A stretch of DNA of 64,000 nt from Nocardia amamiensis (GCF_015477605.1 NZ_JADLQX010000018.1:108463-172462), one strand, 5' to 3'. Positions 50,012 through 58,534 are shown, counted from the stretch's first letter. Notes: generated by a model not told the origin, from the sequence alone. A program made the numbers and translations.

Positions 50012-50899
50012 TCACACCGTCGCGGATGTCCGGCGGTAGAAATCGATCTGGTCGGCGACCACACGTTCCCGGAACCGGAGGTCGGTGTAGAAGGTGAAGT
50101 GGGTGCCGGGATAGACGCGCAGTTCCCCTCGTGGCGCGCGGTCGGCCAGCGCACGGCTGGTCTCCAGCGGCGTCTCCCGGTCCTCGGCGGCGGCGCAGAC
50201 CAGCAAGGGGCAGGCCAGCCGTGCCGCCGCCTCGGCAGGCCGGTAGCGCATCATCTTCAGTAGCCCTCTGGGCGCGACGATGTTGCGCCACAACGTCTTC
50301 TGTCCTCCGGTCAGAGTCTGGATATGCTGGTCGGCCTCGGGCGTCGCGGTCACGGCGAGTTCTCCCGGCTGTCCCACCATGGGGATGTAGTACGGCCGTA
50401 GACCGAGTTTGCCCCGTAGCGCGTCCCAGGCGATCGCGCCCAGCAGCCGCAGCGTGTCACCGGTCGACCGTCCCTCGACCTTCTTCGGAAATCCGTTGAA
50501 CGGAATCTGCGCCACCACGGCTGCGATCCGGGTATCGCTTGCGGCCACGGTGATTGCGTGCGCGCCGCCCAGCGAGTTGCCCCACAGCAGCACCCTGCTG
50601 GGGTCGATCCGCTCATGCTCTCGGGCGAAGGCCACGGCGGCGCGGACATCGATGAGCTGGCCGTCGATGTCGGGAAGCTGGCGTGGCTCGCCGGCGCTCT
50701 CACCGAACCCTCGATAGTCGAATACCAGCGCCGCGAAGCCCGCGGCGGCGAAGCGCTCGGCATAATCGAAGAGCCGGTCCATCGTCCCGCTGAAGCCGTG
50801 ACAGAGCACCACGCACGGCACCGGTCCAGAATCAGCGGGCAGGTAGAGGTAGCCGGCGCACCGGACGCCGGCAGCGGTGAACGACACCTTAGTTCGCAT
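50012..50899 (-). CDS. Alpha/beta hydrolase (serine type)
   Basis: 295 residues from ATG 50899 (GTG 50914 possible). VVLCHGFSGTMDRL is the oxyanion block, WGNSLGGAHA holds the nucleophile Ser, AAAEDRETPLE the acid and PGTHFTFYTD the His. A lid domain of ~70 residues is inserted after the nucleophile. It resembles dienelactone-hydrolase/acyl-esterase-type proteins. It is divergent from the TetR-HTH fusion gene; repeated ACTGACC/GGTAAGT blocks lie between them, so regulation by that protein is likely. Confidence 0.88.
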   Translation of the reverse strand: MRTKVSFTAAGVRCAGYLYLPADSGPVPCVVLCHGFSGTMDRLFDYAERFAAAGFAALVFDYRGFGESAGEPRQLPDIDGQLIDVRAAVAFAREHERIDPSRVLLWGNSLGGAHAITVAASDTRIAAVVAQIPFNGFPKKVEGRSTGDTLRLLGAIAWDALRGKLGLRPYYIPMVGQPGELAVTATPEADQHIQTLTGGQKTLWRNIVAPRGLLKMMRYRPAEAAARLACPLLVCAAAEDRETPLETSRALADRAPRGELRVYPGTHFTFYTDLRFRERVVADQIDFYRRTSATV

Positions 50900-50926
50900 A
50901 CAGATCATCCCCACGGCAATAGACTG

Positions 50927-50970
50927 ACTGACGGTAAGTACTCTAGCGAAAGAACTGACCGTAGGTAAGT
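50927..50970. promoter_or_regulatory. Direct repeats in the hydrolase-TetR intergenic region
   Basis: ACTGACGGTAAGTA (50927-50940) and ACTGACCGTAGGTAAGT (50954-50970) share ACTGAC-GTA and TAAGT blocks, 27 bp apart. They lie between divergent promoters, the usual site for TetR control. Confidence 0.5.
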
Positions 50971-50976
50971 GAGTTC

Positions 50977-51678
50977 ATGACATCCGAGCGGATCTTGGAG
51001 GCGGCGCGCGTCCTGTTCGCCGCCCGCGGCTATCGCGCCACGTCCATGCAGGCCGTCGCCGACGAAGTGGGCATCACCAAGGCCGCCCTCTACTACCACT
51101 TCGACTCCAAAGAAGAGATACTCCACCAGCTCACGCTGCCGCTGCTGGACGAACTGGAGGCGGCGCTCGCCCAGGCCGAGTCCCGCGGCAGCGCCGAGGA
51201 GGTGCGGTGGGGTGCGATCGAGGGTTATGTCGACGTACACCTGCGCCACCGGCACACGCTCACCATGCTGGTCAAAGACATGACGCTGCTGGTGCAGGCG
51301 CCGGTCGCGGACCGCTTCCGCACCGCGATCGCCTTGGCCAACGAACTGGTGGCCGGGCCGGGGGCCGGGTTAGAGCGGCGGGTGCGAGCCTGCCAGGTGG
51401 TCGCCGGGCTGGGTGATCCGGTGGTGCTGTTCCGCGACGAACCGGTCGAACGGCTGCGACGCCTGATCCTGGACGGCGCCAGGGCGTTGCTGGGCGAATC
51501 GGCCGAACCTCCGGCGCGCGGGCGCGCCCGAGGACGGAACGGCGGACGACGCGCCATACTCACCGAAGATCAGGTCGCACAAGCACGTTCCCTGTACTCC
51601 GAAGGCCGCAGCGCCGAGGAGGTGGCCGCTCGCTTCGGGGTCTCCAGAGCGACTATGTATCGCCATCTCAAAATCTAA
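50977..51678 (+). CDS. TetR regulator fused to a C-terminal resolvase-type helix-turn-helix
   Basis: 233 residues. The N-terminal TetR HTH is ATSMQAVADEVGITKAALYY then HF, and a ligand domain runs to ~175. An Arg/Gly-rich linker (RGRARGRNGGRR) joins a second HTH at 191-233: LTEDQVAQARSLYSEGRSAE then EVAARFGVSRATMYRHL, which is the DNA-binding end of serine resolvases/invertases. Two DNA-binding domains in one chain could bridge sites or bind a composite operator. It is divergent from the hydrolase gene. Confidence 0.88.
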   Translation: MTSERILEAARVLFAARGYRATSMQAVADEVGITKAALYYHFDSKEEILHQLTLPLLDELEAALAQAESRGSAEEVRWGAIEGYVDVHLRHRHTLTMLVKDMTLLVQAPVADRFRTAIALANELVAGPGAGLERRVRACQVVAGLGDPVVLFRDEPVERLRRLILDGARALLGESAEPPARGRARGRNGGRRAILTEDQVAQARSLYSEGRSAEEVAARFGVSRATMYRHLKI

Positions 51679-51764
51679 TGATAATGAGATTTGATTTTGA
51701 GACGGCGCGGACCGCACGCCGTGCACCGCGCCACGTGAGCCGATCGCACCGAATCCGGTCGACG

Positions 51765-52970
51765 TCAGCGTGCGCGGCGGCGGCGCGGGCGGGGAGCGAG
51801 CTTCAGGCCGAACAGCAGATCGGTATTGCGAACCGGGGTGGGTTGTTCGGACATGCGGAGCAGCCCGGCATGTCGAATCCAGCTGTGGTGCCAGTGGTAC
51901 AGGTCCGGGAGGGTCACCTCGCATGCCGCGGCGATTCTGCGCAGACGGAAGCCCGCTCCACCGACAGCGCCGGCGAACAGCTTGCTGGTGGGTGTGTCGT
52001 GCGCTTCCCGATGGACGCGCGCGTCGTAGAGCAGCGGGCGCGCCAACGGCGGAATCACCCACACGTACAGGTCGGGCGCGTGTGCGTAGCCGATCGGACC
52101 GTTGAAGATCAGCGCGTCCGCGGTGAGGGCGACGCAAGGAATCGCGTTGAGTTCCATTGCGGTAGCACCGGTGAACAATGCGGTCGCGAGCGCGGCGGCG
52201 TCGACGAGATTGTCGGTCTTGGCCCGGATACGGGTGATGATCTCGTGATCGACGGGGATCGTGGTCAGTCCCGGCCCGACCGCGTACGCGAGATCCGGTG
52301 GCAGATCCAGGCGCAGACCGTGCAGCAGGAACGCGGCTTGGGCGCCGCGCAGACGAGTGATGGTGTGTCCGCGGCTGGGACTGTCGGCGACCAGACCGCC
52401 GAGGAACCGATACAGGCTCAGGATGTCGTTCCACTCGTCGACCAAGCCGCCGCCGGAACCCTGCTGGAGGCGGTCGGACACAGACAGGCGCGGTTGCAGG
52501 ACCGTCAGCATGTGCGCGGCGAGACCGACGCCGAGCGGGTCGACCCAACTGCGCTCGTGCTGATCGAGGTCGTGCTGACACGGCTGCCCGCTGCGCTCGG
52601 CCAGCCACCGGCAGGTCGCTCGGATTCCTTGGGTATAAACGGCGTCGACGCGCGCGAACTCGTCGGGCGGAAGGCTCCGGTAGGTGTCCGCTCGAAACGT
52701 GGTGACGTCTCCATCGGAGATCTGCGGCAACAGATCGTCTCCGGCCGCCTCGGGGAAGGTGACCATGCGTGATTGCCGTGCTCGGAGCTGTCGATAGCCG
52801 ACCTGGCGGGTAGGGCCATCGGGGACCTGTCGATATCCCAGCCGCCGGGTCGGCCCATCGGGCATTCGTCGATATCCGAGCTGCCGGGTAGGGCCATCGG
52901 GTATGGCGCCCCGCTTGGCCAATTCTTCCAGCTCGGATGGACGTAGCGTGGGCACGCTCGCGTCGACCAC
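51765..52970 (-). CDS. Hypothetical protein with three 13-residue tandem repeats
   Basis: 401 residues from GTG 52970. After a short helix (LRPSELEELAKRGA), residues 23-61 are three copies of a 13-mer of form xPDGPTRxxGYRx. The remaining ~340 residues look mostly alpha-helical (TFRADTYRSLPPDEFARVDA, VDEWNDILSLYRFLGGLVAD, AALATALFTGATAMELNAIP) and end in an Arg-rich tail. I do not recognise a family. No signal peptide or membrane helix. It stands alone, 86 bp after the TetR-HTH gene stop (convergent). Confidence 0.7.
   Translation of the reverse strand: MVDASVPTLRPSELEELAKRGAIPDGPTRQLGYRRMPDGPTRRLGYRQVPDGPTRQVGYRQLRARQSRMVTFPEAAGDDLLPQISDGDVTTFRADTYRSLPPDEFARVDAVYTQGIRATCRWLAERSGQPCQHDLDQHERSWVDPLGVGLAAHMLTVLQPRLSVSDRLQQGSGGGLVDEWNDILSLYRFLGGLVADSPSRGHTITRLRGAQAAFLLHGLRLDLPPDLAYAVGPGLTTIPVDHEIITRIRAKTDNLVDAAALATALFTGATAMELNAIPCVALTADALIFNGPIGYAHAPDLYVWVIPPLARPLLYDARVHREAHDTPTSKLFAGAVGGAGFRLRRIAAACEVTLPDLYHWHHSWIRHAGLLRMSEQPTPVRNTDLLFGLKLAPRPRRRRAR
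52788..52904 (-). repeat. Three in-frame 39-bp tandem repeats
   Basis: Encodes residues 23-61 of the 401-aa protein, three copies of PDGPTR-(Q/R)-(L/V)-GYR. The copies differ at a few third and second positions, so the repeat is not extremely young. Confidence 0.85.
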
Positions 52971-53112
52971 AGCTACAACCTCCTGGGTGCATGGACCCGT
53001 GCCGGCACAGCGGGTTCGACGTCAGTTGCAGAGCATTCGATCACGTACCCAGCAGTAAGTGCGAAAAGTTCACCGAGATTTGATGTTGCCTATCTCACTG
53101 GTCGTCGAAGTT

Positions 53113-54195
53113 TCAACGGAGCCCGCGTGCGGCTGGCGCACTCGACGAAATCGCCGCGCTGCTGGCAGCGGCAGCAAATTCCGATTGTGTAGCAGCGACT
53201 TTCACGGAATCTCGGTCCCCGACACCGAGAAGTGGCCGAGCCGAGCGCTTGTTCACCCCCCTGGAACGCCAAGGTCGCGGCTGCTGTTCCGGAGCCGTGC
53301 GAGACTGCGGATCGGCAGGACCGCGTGCCGCCCCGGCGCAGGCCACCATCACCATGCCGATCCCCAACCACTGGACTATCTGCAACTGCTCGCCGAGCAG
53401 CAGCAGTCCGACCCCTGCGGCCACGGCAGGTTCCAGGCTCATCATGACGCTGAACACCGCCGGCGTGATCCGGCGCAGAGCCTCCAACTCGATCGCGTGC
53501 GGCACGAGTGAGGACAGCACGGCCAGCGTCGCCGCCCCGGCCAGGAACACCGGATTCAGCAGTATCGCAGCATCATTCGCGAGCACTGGGGGCAACGCGA
53601 GCAGCCCGCCGAATCCCATGGCCAAGGCCAATCCGTCGTGGCCGGCGGTGTGCTTGCCGACCACGGCGCTGCACGCGATGTATGCGCCCCATCCCGCACC
53701 GGCGGCCACCGCGAACAGCACGCCGGTCCACGACAGCGGTCCTTCGCTGTCGACCAGCAGCAGCACTCCCGCGCCCGCGAGCGCCACCCACACTGCGTCG
53801 CGCCAGCGCCGCGAGCCGATCAGCGCGATGGTGAGTGGGCCGACGAAGTCGATGGTCACCGCCATACCCAGTGGAATGCGGTCCAGCGCCGCGTAGAAGC
53901 ACAGGTTCATGCCCGCGATTGCCACGCCGAGCCCGGCGATCGGGAGCAGCGCTGTGCGCTCGACCCGCAGCGCGGGCCGCCACAACAGCATGGCGAACGC
54001 ACCGCCCAGCACGATGCGGGCACACGCGACAGTGGTGGGCGAGGCGATCGAGAACAGGTGTTTGGCGACGACCGCGCCGAGCTGGATGCTCAGCATCGCG
54101 ACGACCACGAGTAGGAAGGTGGGCACGCCGCCGCGTTGCGCGGCGAAGCGCGGCGCGATGCGTGCGGGGGTGTCCTGGACAGGACTGACGACCAC
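53113..54195 (-). CDS. EamA/DMT-family exporter
   Basis: 360 residues from GTG 54195, which has GGAG 6 nt upstream. Ten helices in two EamA halves, e.g. PTFLLVVVAMLSIQLGAVVA, GMAVTIDFVGPLTIALIGS, and second half VVGKHTAGHDGLALAMGFGG; MSLEPAVAAGVGLLLLGEQL is the typical EamA end. Members export amino acids or their derivatives (threonine/homoserine RhtA, O-acetylserine/cysteine EamA). A cytoplasmic tail of ~70 residues is unusual in length. The leader holds a Cys-coding mini-ORF and a perfect 16-bp hairpin, which may control it. Confidence 0.88.
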   Translation of the reverse strand: MVVSPVQDTPARIAPRFAAQRGGVPTFLLVVVAMLSIQLGAVVAKHLFSIASPTTVACARIVLGGAFAMLLWRPALRVERTALLPIAGLGVAIAGMNLCFYAALDRIPLGMAVTIDFVGPLTIALIGSRRWRDAVWVALAGAGVLLLVDSEGPLSWTGVLFAVAAGAGWGAYIACSAVVGKHTAGHDGLALAMGFGGLLALPPVLANDAAILLNPVFLAGAATLAVLSSLVPHAIELEALRRITPAVFSVMMSLEPAVAAGVGLLLLGEQLQIVQWLGIGMVMVACAGAARGPADPQSRTAPEQQPRPWRSRGVNKRSARPLLGVGDRDSVKVAATQSEFAAAASSAAISSSAPAARGLR

Positions 54196-54275
54196 GTGTT
54201 GCTCCGTTTCGGGGACGCGCTTGCGCCCGGGTGCGCAAGCGGGTGTATTTGTGCGCGAGCAGCATTCGGACAACT

Positions 54276-54311
54276 CGCGCCTCGCCGATCCGCATGGATC
54301 GGCGAGGCGCG
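54276..54311 (-). terminator. Perfect 16-bp-stem hairpin in the exporter leader
   Basis: Arms CGCGCCTCGCCGATCC (54276-54291) and its exact complement (54296-54311) with a 4-nt loop. It lies 81 bp before the exporter GTG, with no T-run after it. It could be an attenuator or the end signal for the SDR gene upstream. Confidence 0.6.
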
Positions 54312-54348
54312 CGAATCGCTCCGTGTAGCAGTGATTTCCGACGGCGTC

Positions 54349-54372
54349 TCAGCTCGCCGCGCAGGAGCACAT
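54349..54372 (-). CDS. Possible 7-residue Cys-containing leader peptide
   Basis: On the minus strand ATG-TGC-TCC-TGC-GCG-GCG-AGC-TGA encodes MCSCAAS and ends 38 bp before the hairpin. The ribosome site is weak (GGGTCGGGC). It could also be part of a longer chance frame. Confidence 0.25.
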   Translation of the reverse strand: MCSCAAS

Positions 54373-54712
54373 GCCCGACCCGCGACTGTGCTGGGTCGTA
54401 GCGAGGCATCGGCTCCTGATTCGCGGTATTGACGAGCGGGCGTGCGAGTGGACCCGATTCAGGCCGGCCCACTCCAGGGTGGACGGTCTCGGGGCGTTGT
54501 GCGCTGCGCGCGACCGTGTTTCACAGCCGAAGACGGTAGGTTTGCTAAGCAACGATTTGTCGGCCGATTGGTTGCCAGAACTCGGTGGGAATGTTGCGAG
54601 ATGTATCTGGCGGTGTGCCGTTCGGCACATGAAACGGATGTGATCGATAAGTGCTTCAGCCGCATAGCGATCGAGGGCTCTGCCCCACGACGCTCGACGC
54701 GGCGGTGGTGCA
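54373..54712. other. 340-bp stretch without a gene
   Basis: No coding features supported between the leader region and the SDR gene stop. Somewhat lower G+C around 54520-54610 suggests promoter DNA for the exporter or non-native DNA. Confidence 0.4.
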
Positions 54713-55636
54713 CTACGGCTGCTGGAAGTAGTGACCTTTGTCGAGGTCGTCGATGAGGCCGGGCTGGGTCGGCTGCCATCCCAGCCGCTGCCGGGTCAGC
54801 GTGCTCGAGGTGGGACGGTCCAGCGCGTAGAAACCAGCCAGCCAGCCGAAGTGTGTGCCCGCATCCTGAGGTGCGACCGACGCGACCGGTACACCGAGGT
54901 TCCGGCCGATCGCCGCCGCGATGTCGCGAGTCGCGACACCCTCGTCGGCCACGGCGTGCAGGATCGCCTTCGCCGGGGCGTGCTCCAGTGCCAATCGCGC
55001 CAGCCGCGCTGCGTCGAGGCGGTGCACTGCGGGCCACCGATTGGATCCATCGCCGATGTAGCCGGCCACACCCTTCTCGCGTGCGATTGCCACCAGCGTC
55101 GCCACGAACCCGTTGTCGCCTTCGCCGTGCACCGTCGGGGCGAACCTCAGCACGGTGGAGCGGATGCCACGGTCGGCGAGCGAGATCGCGAACTCCGCGG
55201 TGGCGAGCCTGAGCAAGGGGCCCTGGCGTGTCGTTCCCGGCTCCGAGGCGAATCCGTCCTCCTCGGTCAATACGGGTCCGGCCGCAGGGCCGCCGACGCC
55301 GGACGCGATGACCAGCGGCCGATCGGAACCATCGAGCCCCGCGGCGATCGTCTCGACCGCGCGGAGGTCCGCTTCGGTCGCGGCCTGGTAGTTACCGGAA
55401 AACGCCAGGTCGTGTTTGAAAGCCAGGTGGATCACGCCGTCCGAATCGGCCGCAGCGTCGCGCAGCACATCGAGGTCATCGAGGGAGCCGCGCCGGACCT
55501 GCGCTCCGGCCGCGGTGAGCGCAACGGCCGAAGCATCCGAGCGTGCCAGCCCGGCGACCTGGTGACCTGCGGCGATGAGCTCGGGAACGACAGCGGAGCC
55601 GATCCAGCCAGATGCTCCGGTGACAAAAACGCGCAT
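54713..55636 (-). CDS. SDR-family NAD(P)-dependent oxidoreductase/epimerase
   Basis: 307 residues from ATG 55636, preceded by AAGGACG. The dinucleotide motif GASGWIGSAVVPELIAAGHQ is intact. The usual YxxxK catalytic pair is not visible: the region reads LRLATAEFAISLADRGIRST, so a non-oxidoreductase or atypical member is possible. The late THFGWLAGFYALDRPTSST is the family end. It is divergent from a TetR gene, with two TGATGTCA-type dyads between them, so TetR control is likely. Confidence 0.85.
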   Translation of the reverse strand: MRVFVTGASGWIGSAVVPELIAAGHQVAGLARSDASAVALTAAGAQVRRGSLDDLDVLRDAAADSDGVIHLAFKHDLAFSGNYQAATEADLRAVETIAAGLDGSDRPLVIASGVGGPAAGPVLTEEDGFASEPGTTRQGPLLRLATAEFAISLADRGIRSTVLRFAPTVHGEGDNGFVATLVAIAREKGVAGYIGDGSNRWPAVHRLDAARLARLALEHAPAKAILHAVADEGVATRDIAAAIGRNLGVPVASVAPQDAGTHFGWLAGFYALDRPTSSTLTRQRLGWQPTQPGLIDDLDKGHYFQQP

Positions 55637-55666
55637 GAGACGTCCTTCGTGAAAGGTACCGACCAA

Positions 55667-55718
55667 CTGATGTCAGTCGCTGACATCAGCCTAGCGGTGA
55701 AGTCAGTCACTGTCATGA
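55667..55718. promoter_or_regulatory. Twin TetR operators between SDR and TetR genes
   Basis: Site 1 (55667-55689): perfect CTGATGTCA-GTCGC-TGACATCAG. Site 2 (55698-55718): TGAAGTCA-GTCAC-TGTCATGA, same 5-bp spacer and a similar core. Centres are 30 bp apart, three helical turns. Confidence 0.8.
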
Positions 55719-55732
55719 CCTAGGATTCGGTC

Positions 55733-56308
55733 ATGGGTCGATGGGAGCCGAATGCGCGCGGGAGGCTGGAGCTGGCCGCGCTCGAGCTTTACACCCAGCG
55801 CGGATTCGAGCAGACCACCGTGGCCGAGATCGCCAAGCGGGCGGGACTCACCGAGCGCACGTTCTTCCGGCACTTCGCCGACAAGCGCGAGGTGTTGTTC
55901 CCCGGCGGAACGGCGTTGCAGGATGTGCTGGTCGACGCCGTCGCCCGAGCACCCGATGCGGCCGCGCCGATCGAGGCGACCGCGGCCGCCGTGGAAGCCG
56001 CCGGCGCGGTGCTGGAGGAACGGCGGGACTTCTCCCGGCAACGGCAGGCCGTCATCGACGCGAATACCGAACTGCGGGAACGGGAGCTGATCAAGCTTGC
56101 CTCGTTGGCGGCGGCGGTGGCGGGCGCGCTGCGCGAACGCGGCGTCGCCGAGCCCGCGGCGCACCTGGCCGCGGAGACCGGGATCGCCGTGCTCCGGGTT
56201 GCGTTCCGGCGCTGGCACGACGAAGCGAACACGAAAGAACTGCCGCGCCTGGTGCGGGAGTCGTTCGCCGAGTTGACGACCGTGATAAACGGCGGCGCAG
56301 ACCTATAG
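55733..56308 (+). CDS. TetR/AcrR family transcriptional regulator
   Basis: 191 residues from ATG 55733. The HTH is FEQTTVAEIAKRAGLTERTF then FRHF, a classic TetR block with TERTFFRHF. It is divergent from the SDR gene. Two TGTCA-N5-TGACA-type dyads between the genes are its likely operators, and a third, half-matching dyad follows its own stop (56356-56374). Confidence 0.9.
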   Translation: MGRWEPNARGRLELAALELYTQRGFEQTTVAEIAKRAGLTERTFFRHFADKREVLFPGGTALQDVLVDAVARAPDAAAPIEATAAAVEAAGAVLEERRDFSRQRQAVIDANTELRERELIKLASLAAAVAGALRERGVAEPAAHLAAETGIAVLRVAFRRWHDEANTKELPRLVRESFAELTTVINGGADL

Positions 56309-56355
56309 TGCGGTCGGTAGCCTGAGGTGCGGGCTACCGACCGCCAAACCGGCTG

Positions 56356-56374
56356 TGTCATTGCCTGACATCAG
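56356..56374. promoter_or_regulatory. Third TGTCA-N5-TGACATCAG site after the TetR gene
   Basis: TGTCA-TTGCC-TGACATCAG matches the right arm of operator 1 in full and has the same spacer, although the left outer bases differ. It lies between converging genes, 48 bp after the TetR stop. Confidence 0.5.
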
Positions 56375-56414
56375 CAAGTAGCAAGTCCAGGTGGACCCCG
56401 ATGTCGGGGTCGCG

Positions 56415-57299
56415 TCAGTCGTTGCCCGGTTTGCCGAACTCCTCGATCAGCACGGGATACTGCTCCCCACCGTGTCCGGCGGCGATCGAGCGGTCGGCCA
56501 TCGCCTTGATCAACTTCGGCAGTTCGGCGTTGACACCCACCGCCTCGCTCTCCTCGATCAGGTGTGCCATCGCCCGCGCGTCGGTCTCCAGGGCCGACAC
56601 CTCGGCCGGAAAAGAGCCGCTGTCGATCTGCTCGGCATACCCAGGCAGCCATTCGGCCACACCGGCAGCGATCTGCCGTGCGAACGGCGCATACGTTGCG
56701 GCGTCGACGCCCGCCGTGCGGAGCAGGGCAGTGCCCTGGAGCCAGGCGTTCAGTACGCTCCACATCATCGCCAGGCCGGCCACGTCGTACAGGGACGCCA
56801 GCCCATGGTCCGCGCCGAGGTAGGTGACGGTGCCGAGCGTGTCGAGAGCCGACTTGTGTGCCTCGAAGTCCGACGGCGGGCCGCTGTGCAGGATCACCGC
56901 CTCGGCGGTCCCGATCGACGGCGGGACGGCCATGATGGCGCCGTCCAGGTAACGGGCGCCGCGCTGCCCGGCCCATTGGGCGGCTTCCCGCGCCTGGGCC
57001 GAGTTGCCCGAGGTCAGGTTGATCAACATTGTGCCGTTCAGGTCGATTTCGCTCGTGCCGAGCAAGTCGTGCACGGCCTGGTAGTCGGTCAGGCAAATGA
57101 TCGTCAGGGAACCCGCGGCGAGAGCGTCGCCAACCGTCGGCGCCAGCCGTGCACCCTCGGCAACCAGTTGGTCGGCTTTGGAGGTCGTGCGGTTCCACAC
57201 GGTTGTGGGATGCCCAGCTTTCAGGAACGCGCCGGCGAGTGCCTGGCCCATCAGTCCGAGTCCGATGACTGTCACGGGTGTATCGGTTTTGTTGTTCAT
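56415..57299 (-). CDS. NAD(P)-dependent imine-reductase-like / 6PGDH-superfamily enzyme
   Basis: 294 residues from ATG 57299, the usual length. The N-terminal Rossmann motif is VIGLGLMGQALAGAFLKAGH; NLTSGNSAQAREAAQWA is the substrate-loop helix. The central helix reads LYDVAGLAMMWSVLNAWLQG and the end GHGGEQYPVLIEEF, a combination typical of bacterial imine reductases; the Asp in LYD is the position often used as proton donor. It would reduce a C=N bond with NADPH. It is divergent from a MerR gene with a MerR-type dyad between. Confidence 0.88.
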   Translation of the reverse strand: MNNKTDTPVTVIGLGLMGQALAGAFLKAGHPTTVWNRTTSKADQLVAEGARLAPTVGDALAAGSLTIICLTDYQAVHDLLGTSEIDLNGTMLINLTSGNSAQAREAAQWAGQRGARYLDGAIMAVPPSIGTAEAVILHSGPPSDFEAHKSALDTLGTVTYLGADHGLASLYDVAGLAMMWSVLNAWLQGTALLRTAGVDAATYAPFARQIAAGVAEWLPGYAEQIDSGSFPAEVSALETDARAMAHLIEESEAVGVNAELPKLIKAMADRSIAAGHGGEQYPVLIEEFGKPGND

Positions 57300-57315
57300 G
57301 GCAGCATCGTCAACG

Positions 57316-57331
57316 TTGATACCGGTGTGAA
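57316..57331. promoter_or_regulatory. MerR-type operator dyad
   Basis: TTGATACC-GGTGTGAA, 6 of 8 positions symmetric, between the divergent MerR and imine-reductase-like genes. CTTGACC on the minus strand just upstream could be the -35 element of the enzyme gene. Confidence 0.5.
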
Positions 57332-57348
57332 GGTCAAGTGAGGATGCG

Positions 57349-57756
57349 ATGCGGATCGGGGAACTGAGTCGCCGGACGGGCGTCAACGCTCATCAGTTGC
57401 GCTACTACGAGGCCCAGGGCCTGCTGGAGGCAGACCGGGGCGGGAACGGTTACCGCGAGTTCGACGAGACCGCCGTGCTCCGGGTGAAACAGATCCGGCA
57501 CCTGCTCGGTGCCGGTTTGTCCTCCGAGGACATCGCCTATCTGCTGCCCTGCGCGGTCGGAGAGGCCCCAGAGCTGTTCGGCTGTCCCGAGTTGCTGGCC
57601 GCGATGCGGTCACGGCTGCAGCGGCTGAACGACCAGATGGACAGCCTCGCTCGATCCCGCGACGCTCTTGCCGACTACATTGACGCAGCCGAGCGCACGA
57701 GCAGCGACAACTACCCACCCTTTGACGGTGTCGGCCTGGAGCCTGTCCCCGCCTGA
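57349..57756 (+). CDS. MerR-family regulator
   Basis: 135 residues. MRIGELSRRTGVNAHQLRYY EAQGLL is the winged-helix MerR start, followed by LRVKQIRHLLGAGLSSEDIA and a long coiled-coil dimer helix. C68 and C78 (LLPCAV, FGCPEL) are spaced as in members that sense via cysteines, but this is not proof. Divergent from the imine-reductase-like gene, which it probably activates or represses. Confidence 0.9.
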   Translation: MRIGELSRRTGVNAHQLRYYEAQGLLEADRGGNGYREFDETAVLRVKQIRHLLGAGLSSEDIAYLLPCAVGEAPELFGCPELLAAMRSRLQRLNDQMDSLARSRDALADYIDAAERTSSDNYPPFDGVGLEPVPA

Positions 57757-57877
57757 GCAGCGGGATGCCCGGCTACGGCGGGGGTCTTGTTCTTGGTCGT
57801 GACCGGTTTGCCAGGCGGGTCCGCCGCGGGCGAAAACCCGTGGCCCCGAATGCCGCCCGGCGGCCATGATGGCGGGC

Positions 57878-58534
57878 ATGAGCCTGGTGAAGTACTGGCC
57901 CTTGGCCGGATTGCGGGTGCGGACACCGCGTCTGGAACTGCGTCTGCCCAGTTTGGCGGACCTGGGCGCGCTTGCTGGGCTGGCCGCGGAGGGAGTGCAT
58001 GATCCGGCGGTTCAGCCGTTCACTGCGGAGTGGACCGATGCGGAACCAGACGAACGTGCGCAGCGCGTGCTGCGGTGGCACTGGCGATGCTGGGCCGACT
58101 GGCAAGTCGATGCGTGGGCACTCAATCTCGTCGTGCTCCGAGAGGGGAAGTTGGTTGGCACCCAAACGATCAGTGCGAAGGACTTCGCGGTCTGCTGCGA
58201 GGTGAACACCGGATCCTGGCTCGGCCGAACCCATCACGGGCAAGGCATCGGAACCGAGATGCGGGCCGCGGTTCTGGAGTTGGCCTTCGCTCATCTCGGG
58301 GCCGAGTCGGCGGTATCGGGCGCGTTCGAGGACAACCTTGCCTCGCACGGAGTCTCACGCAAACTCGGATACGAGCCCGACGGGCTCGAGGTGCATGCAG
58401 TGCGGGGAAAACCGGCGGTGATACGCCGGTTGCGGCTGACGCGTGAGAGATGGGAAGCGCATCGGAGCATGCCGGTGGAAGTGGCCGGGCTAGCGGAGTG
58501 CCTGCCACTGTTCGGAGCCCGTATCGAACCGTGA
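57878..58534 (+). CDS. GNAT-family N-acetyltransferase (RimJ/RimL-like)
   Basis: 218 residues from ATG 57878; ATG 57866 would add four. RVRTPRLELRLPSLADLGAL is the usual start. TGSWLGRTHHGQGIGTEMRA is the acetyl-CoA pyrophosphate loop (Q/RxxGxG) and FEDNLASHGVSRKLGYEPDG the final helix. It would acetylate a small molecule or a protein N-terminus. No operon partner is evident. Confidence 0.9.
   Translation: MSLVKYWPLAGLRVRTPRLELRLPSLADLGALAGLAAEGVHDPAVQPFTAEWTDAEPDERAQRVLRWHWRCWADWQVDAWALNLVVLREGKLVGTQTISAKDFAVCCEVNTGSWLGRTHHGQGIGTEMRAAVLELAFAHLGAESAVSGAFEDNLASHGVSRKLGYEPDGLEVHAVRGKPAVIRRLRLTRERWEAHRSMPVEVAGLAECLPLFGARIEP

Noticed and set aside
51765..52970. Tyrosine recombinase or transposon helper
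   Set aside because: No R-H-x-x-R-Y set can be placed; the helical part does not match the catalytic domain.
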